A DNA stretch of 53,101 nt from Bacillota bacterium (GTDB lineage Bacteria; Bacillota; Clostridia; Caldicoprobacterales; DTU083). A program made the translations under genes and the position numbers. Where the stretch lies: contig JAKPIB010000045.1 in assembly GCA_029549985.1 (NCBI GenBank), forward strand, positions 1-53,101, given 5' to 3'. Under the pieces are notes generated by a model that saw only the letters and a program-made list of their open reading frames with translations, was not told where the DNA came from and did not search any database. Positions 52,491-53,101 of this stretch are shown here, piece after piece (within the stretch, counting starts at the first letter, position 1; each line of letters starts with the position of its first letter).

Positions 52491-52925
52491 GTGATCAACA
52501 CTAAATATTTTGGTGAGACAGAAATAGATGATAGCAGGATCATATCTTTCCCCAACGGCCTTCCGGCCTTTGAGGAGATAAAGGAATTCGTCCTGCTTGA
52601 CCTGCCCGGCAACAGCTGCTTTCACTGTCTGCAAAGCATCAGGCATCCTGAGATCGCCTTTTTGCTGATAAGGCCATGGAGCTTCTTCAATGACTATGAT
52701 ATCGAACTGCCAAGGAGTGAGCTGGAGGAGCTAGGGATAACAAAGCAGGAGCAGGTAGCTGTTTATAACATCGTGACCATACCGGCGGATGCAAAGAAGA
52801 TGACAGCCAATCTGTTAGGGCCGATAGTTATAAACAATGAAACGCTTGTGGCAAAGCAGGTCATACTCCATGACTCCGGATACAGTACCAAGCACTTATT
52901 ATTTCCTGAAAGGGAAGCGGTGTAA
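52491..52925 (+). CDS. fliW: Flagellar assembly factor FliW
   Basis: The 144-residue beta-barrel protein reads INTKYFGETEIDDSRIISFP, then NGLPAFEEIKEFVLLDLPGN. FliW binds both flagellin and CsrA and so relieves CsrA repression of flagellin translation as filament assembly proceeds. The GTG at 52491 follows AAGAAGGGTG; a TTG one codon earlier is also possible. It is immediately upstream of csrA, the standard Firmicutes order. Confidence 0.93.
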   Translation: MINTKYFGETEIDDSRIISFPNGLPAFEEIKEFVLLDLPGNSCFHCLQSIRHPEIAFLLIRPWSFFNDYDIELPRSELEELGITKQEQVAVYNIVTIPADAKKMTANLLGPIVINNETLVAKQVILHDSGYSTKHLLFPEREAV

Positions 52926-52928
52926 AGC

Positions 52929-53101
52929 ATGCTGGTAGTTACAAGAAGGCAGGATGAGGGCATCGTCATAAACGGTGATATCAGAGTCGTAGTTTTGGGC
53001 GTTGAGGATGGCAAGGTAAGGCTGGGCATAGAAGCGCCAAAAAGCGTGAAGGTATACCGGGATGAAATATATGAGGCAGTCAAACAGGAGAACAAGCAGG
53101 C
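52929..53101 (+). CDS. csrA: Carbon storage regulator CsrA (partial, runs off the right edge)
   Basis: Fifty-seven codons are visible: MLVVTRRQDEGIVINGDIRV, then VVLGVEDGKVRLGIEAPKSV and KVYRDEIYEAVKQENKQ. This is the whole conserved RNA-binding CsrA core; only a few residues and the stop should be missing. It represses translation by binding GGA sites and is antagonised by FliW, encoded 3 bases upstream. The ribosome binding site GGAAGCGG lies inside the end of fliW. Confidence 0.95.
   Translation, partial: MLVVTRRQDEGIVINGDIRVVVLGVEDGKVRLGIEAPKSVKVYRDEIYEAVKQENKQ

Overview
The window looks like chromosome of a flagellated, fermentative, low-to-mid GC Gram-positive bacterium of class Clostridia. 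The signs are a FliM/FliY-type flagellar switch, a T-box upstream of serS, CtsR-type control of clpB, BlaI and GntR/YtrA-type repressors, a membrane pyrophosphatase beside sodium-pump decarboxylase subunits, tdh-kbl, and intracellular plant-polysaccharide enzymes. AGG (Arg) and ATA (Ile) codons are common and several genes appear to start at TTG. I see no phage, insertion sequence or CRISPR array.

Layout. 1-4.75 kb: end of an ECF sigma factor with its DUF4179 anti-sigma partner, then a small P-loop kinase, a BlaI-type repressor, a membrane-anchored Cys-motif protein, a CYTH protein and a polysaccharide deacetylase. 4.8-7.5 kb: a ferrous iron operon under two Fur boxes, in which FeoB is split into a G protein and a membrane protein, followed by a Cys-rich protein and FeoA. 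7.5-10.3 kb: NiaR, a small unknown gene, T-box-serS, and two tRNA-Ser genes. 10.5-12.8 kb: remnants of a GNAT gene and an ABC ATPase beside a GntR regulator, then an MFS exporter preceded by a short leader peptide and a hairpin that covers its ribosome binding site. 13-18.4 kb: exonuclease III, pyruvate kinase and two tandem secreted transglutaminase-like proteins. 18.5-22.2 kb (minus strand): oadB-oadG and hppA, with a palindrome on the oadB -35 box. 22.3-26.9 kb: small zinc-ribbon proteins, tRNA-Arg, CutA, an AraC regulator fused to a nucleotidyltransferase-like domain, a DUF3298 protein and YmaF. 26.9-32.8 kb (minus strand): oligoendopeptidase F, ClpB with a CtsR operator, and an ADP-ribosylglycohydrolase interrupted by one in-frame TGA. 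33-38 kb: tdh-kbl and a GH94 phosphorylase. 38-46 kb: YkuS, GH43, DUF3006, a ComEC-like metallo-hydrolase, GH10, a UMF1-type MFS transporter and a hydantoinase A-like protein. 46.2 kb to the end: ung, then fliM-fliY and a sigma-D-driven flgM-flgN-flgK-flgL-fliW-csrA operon that runs off the right edge.

How the genes work together. The carbohydrate genes (GH10, GH43, GH94) lack signal peptides and fit hydrolysis or phosphorolysis of imported oligosaccharides, feeding glycolysis (pyk). Pyrophosphate-driven proton pumping and the sodium-pump decarboxylase subunits would conserve energy. The right end is a late flagellar module: FlgM (anti-sigma-D), the FlgN chaperone, the FlgK and FlgL junction proteins, and the FliW/CsrA post-transcriptional switch. 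The most unusual points are the leader-peptide attenuator of the MFS exporter, the AraC-nucleotidyltransferase fusion, the divergent split FeoB, and the single in-frame TGA in an otherwise open ADP-ribosylglycohydrolase. All calls come from reading the sequence; no database search was run.
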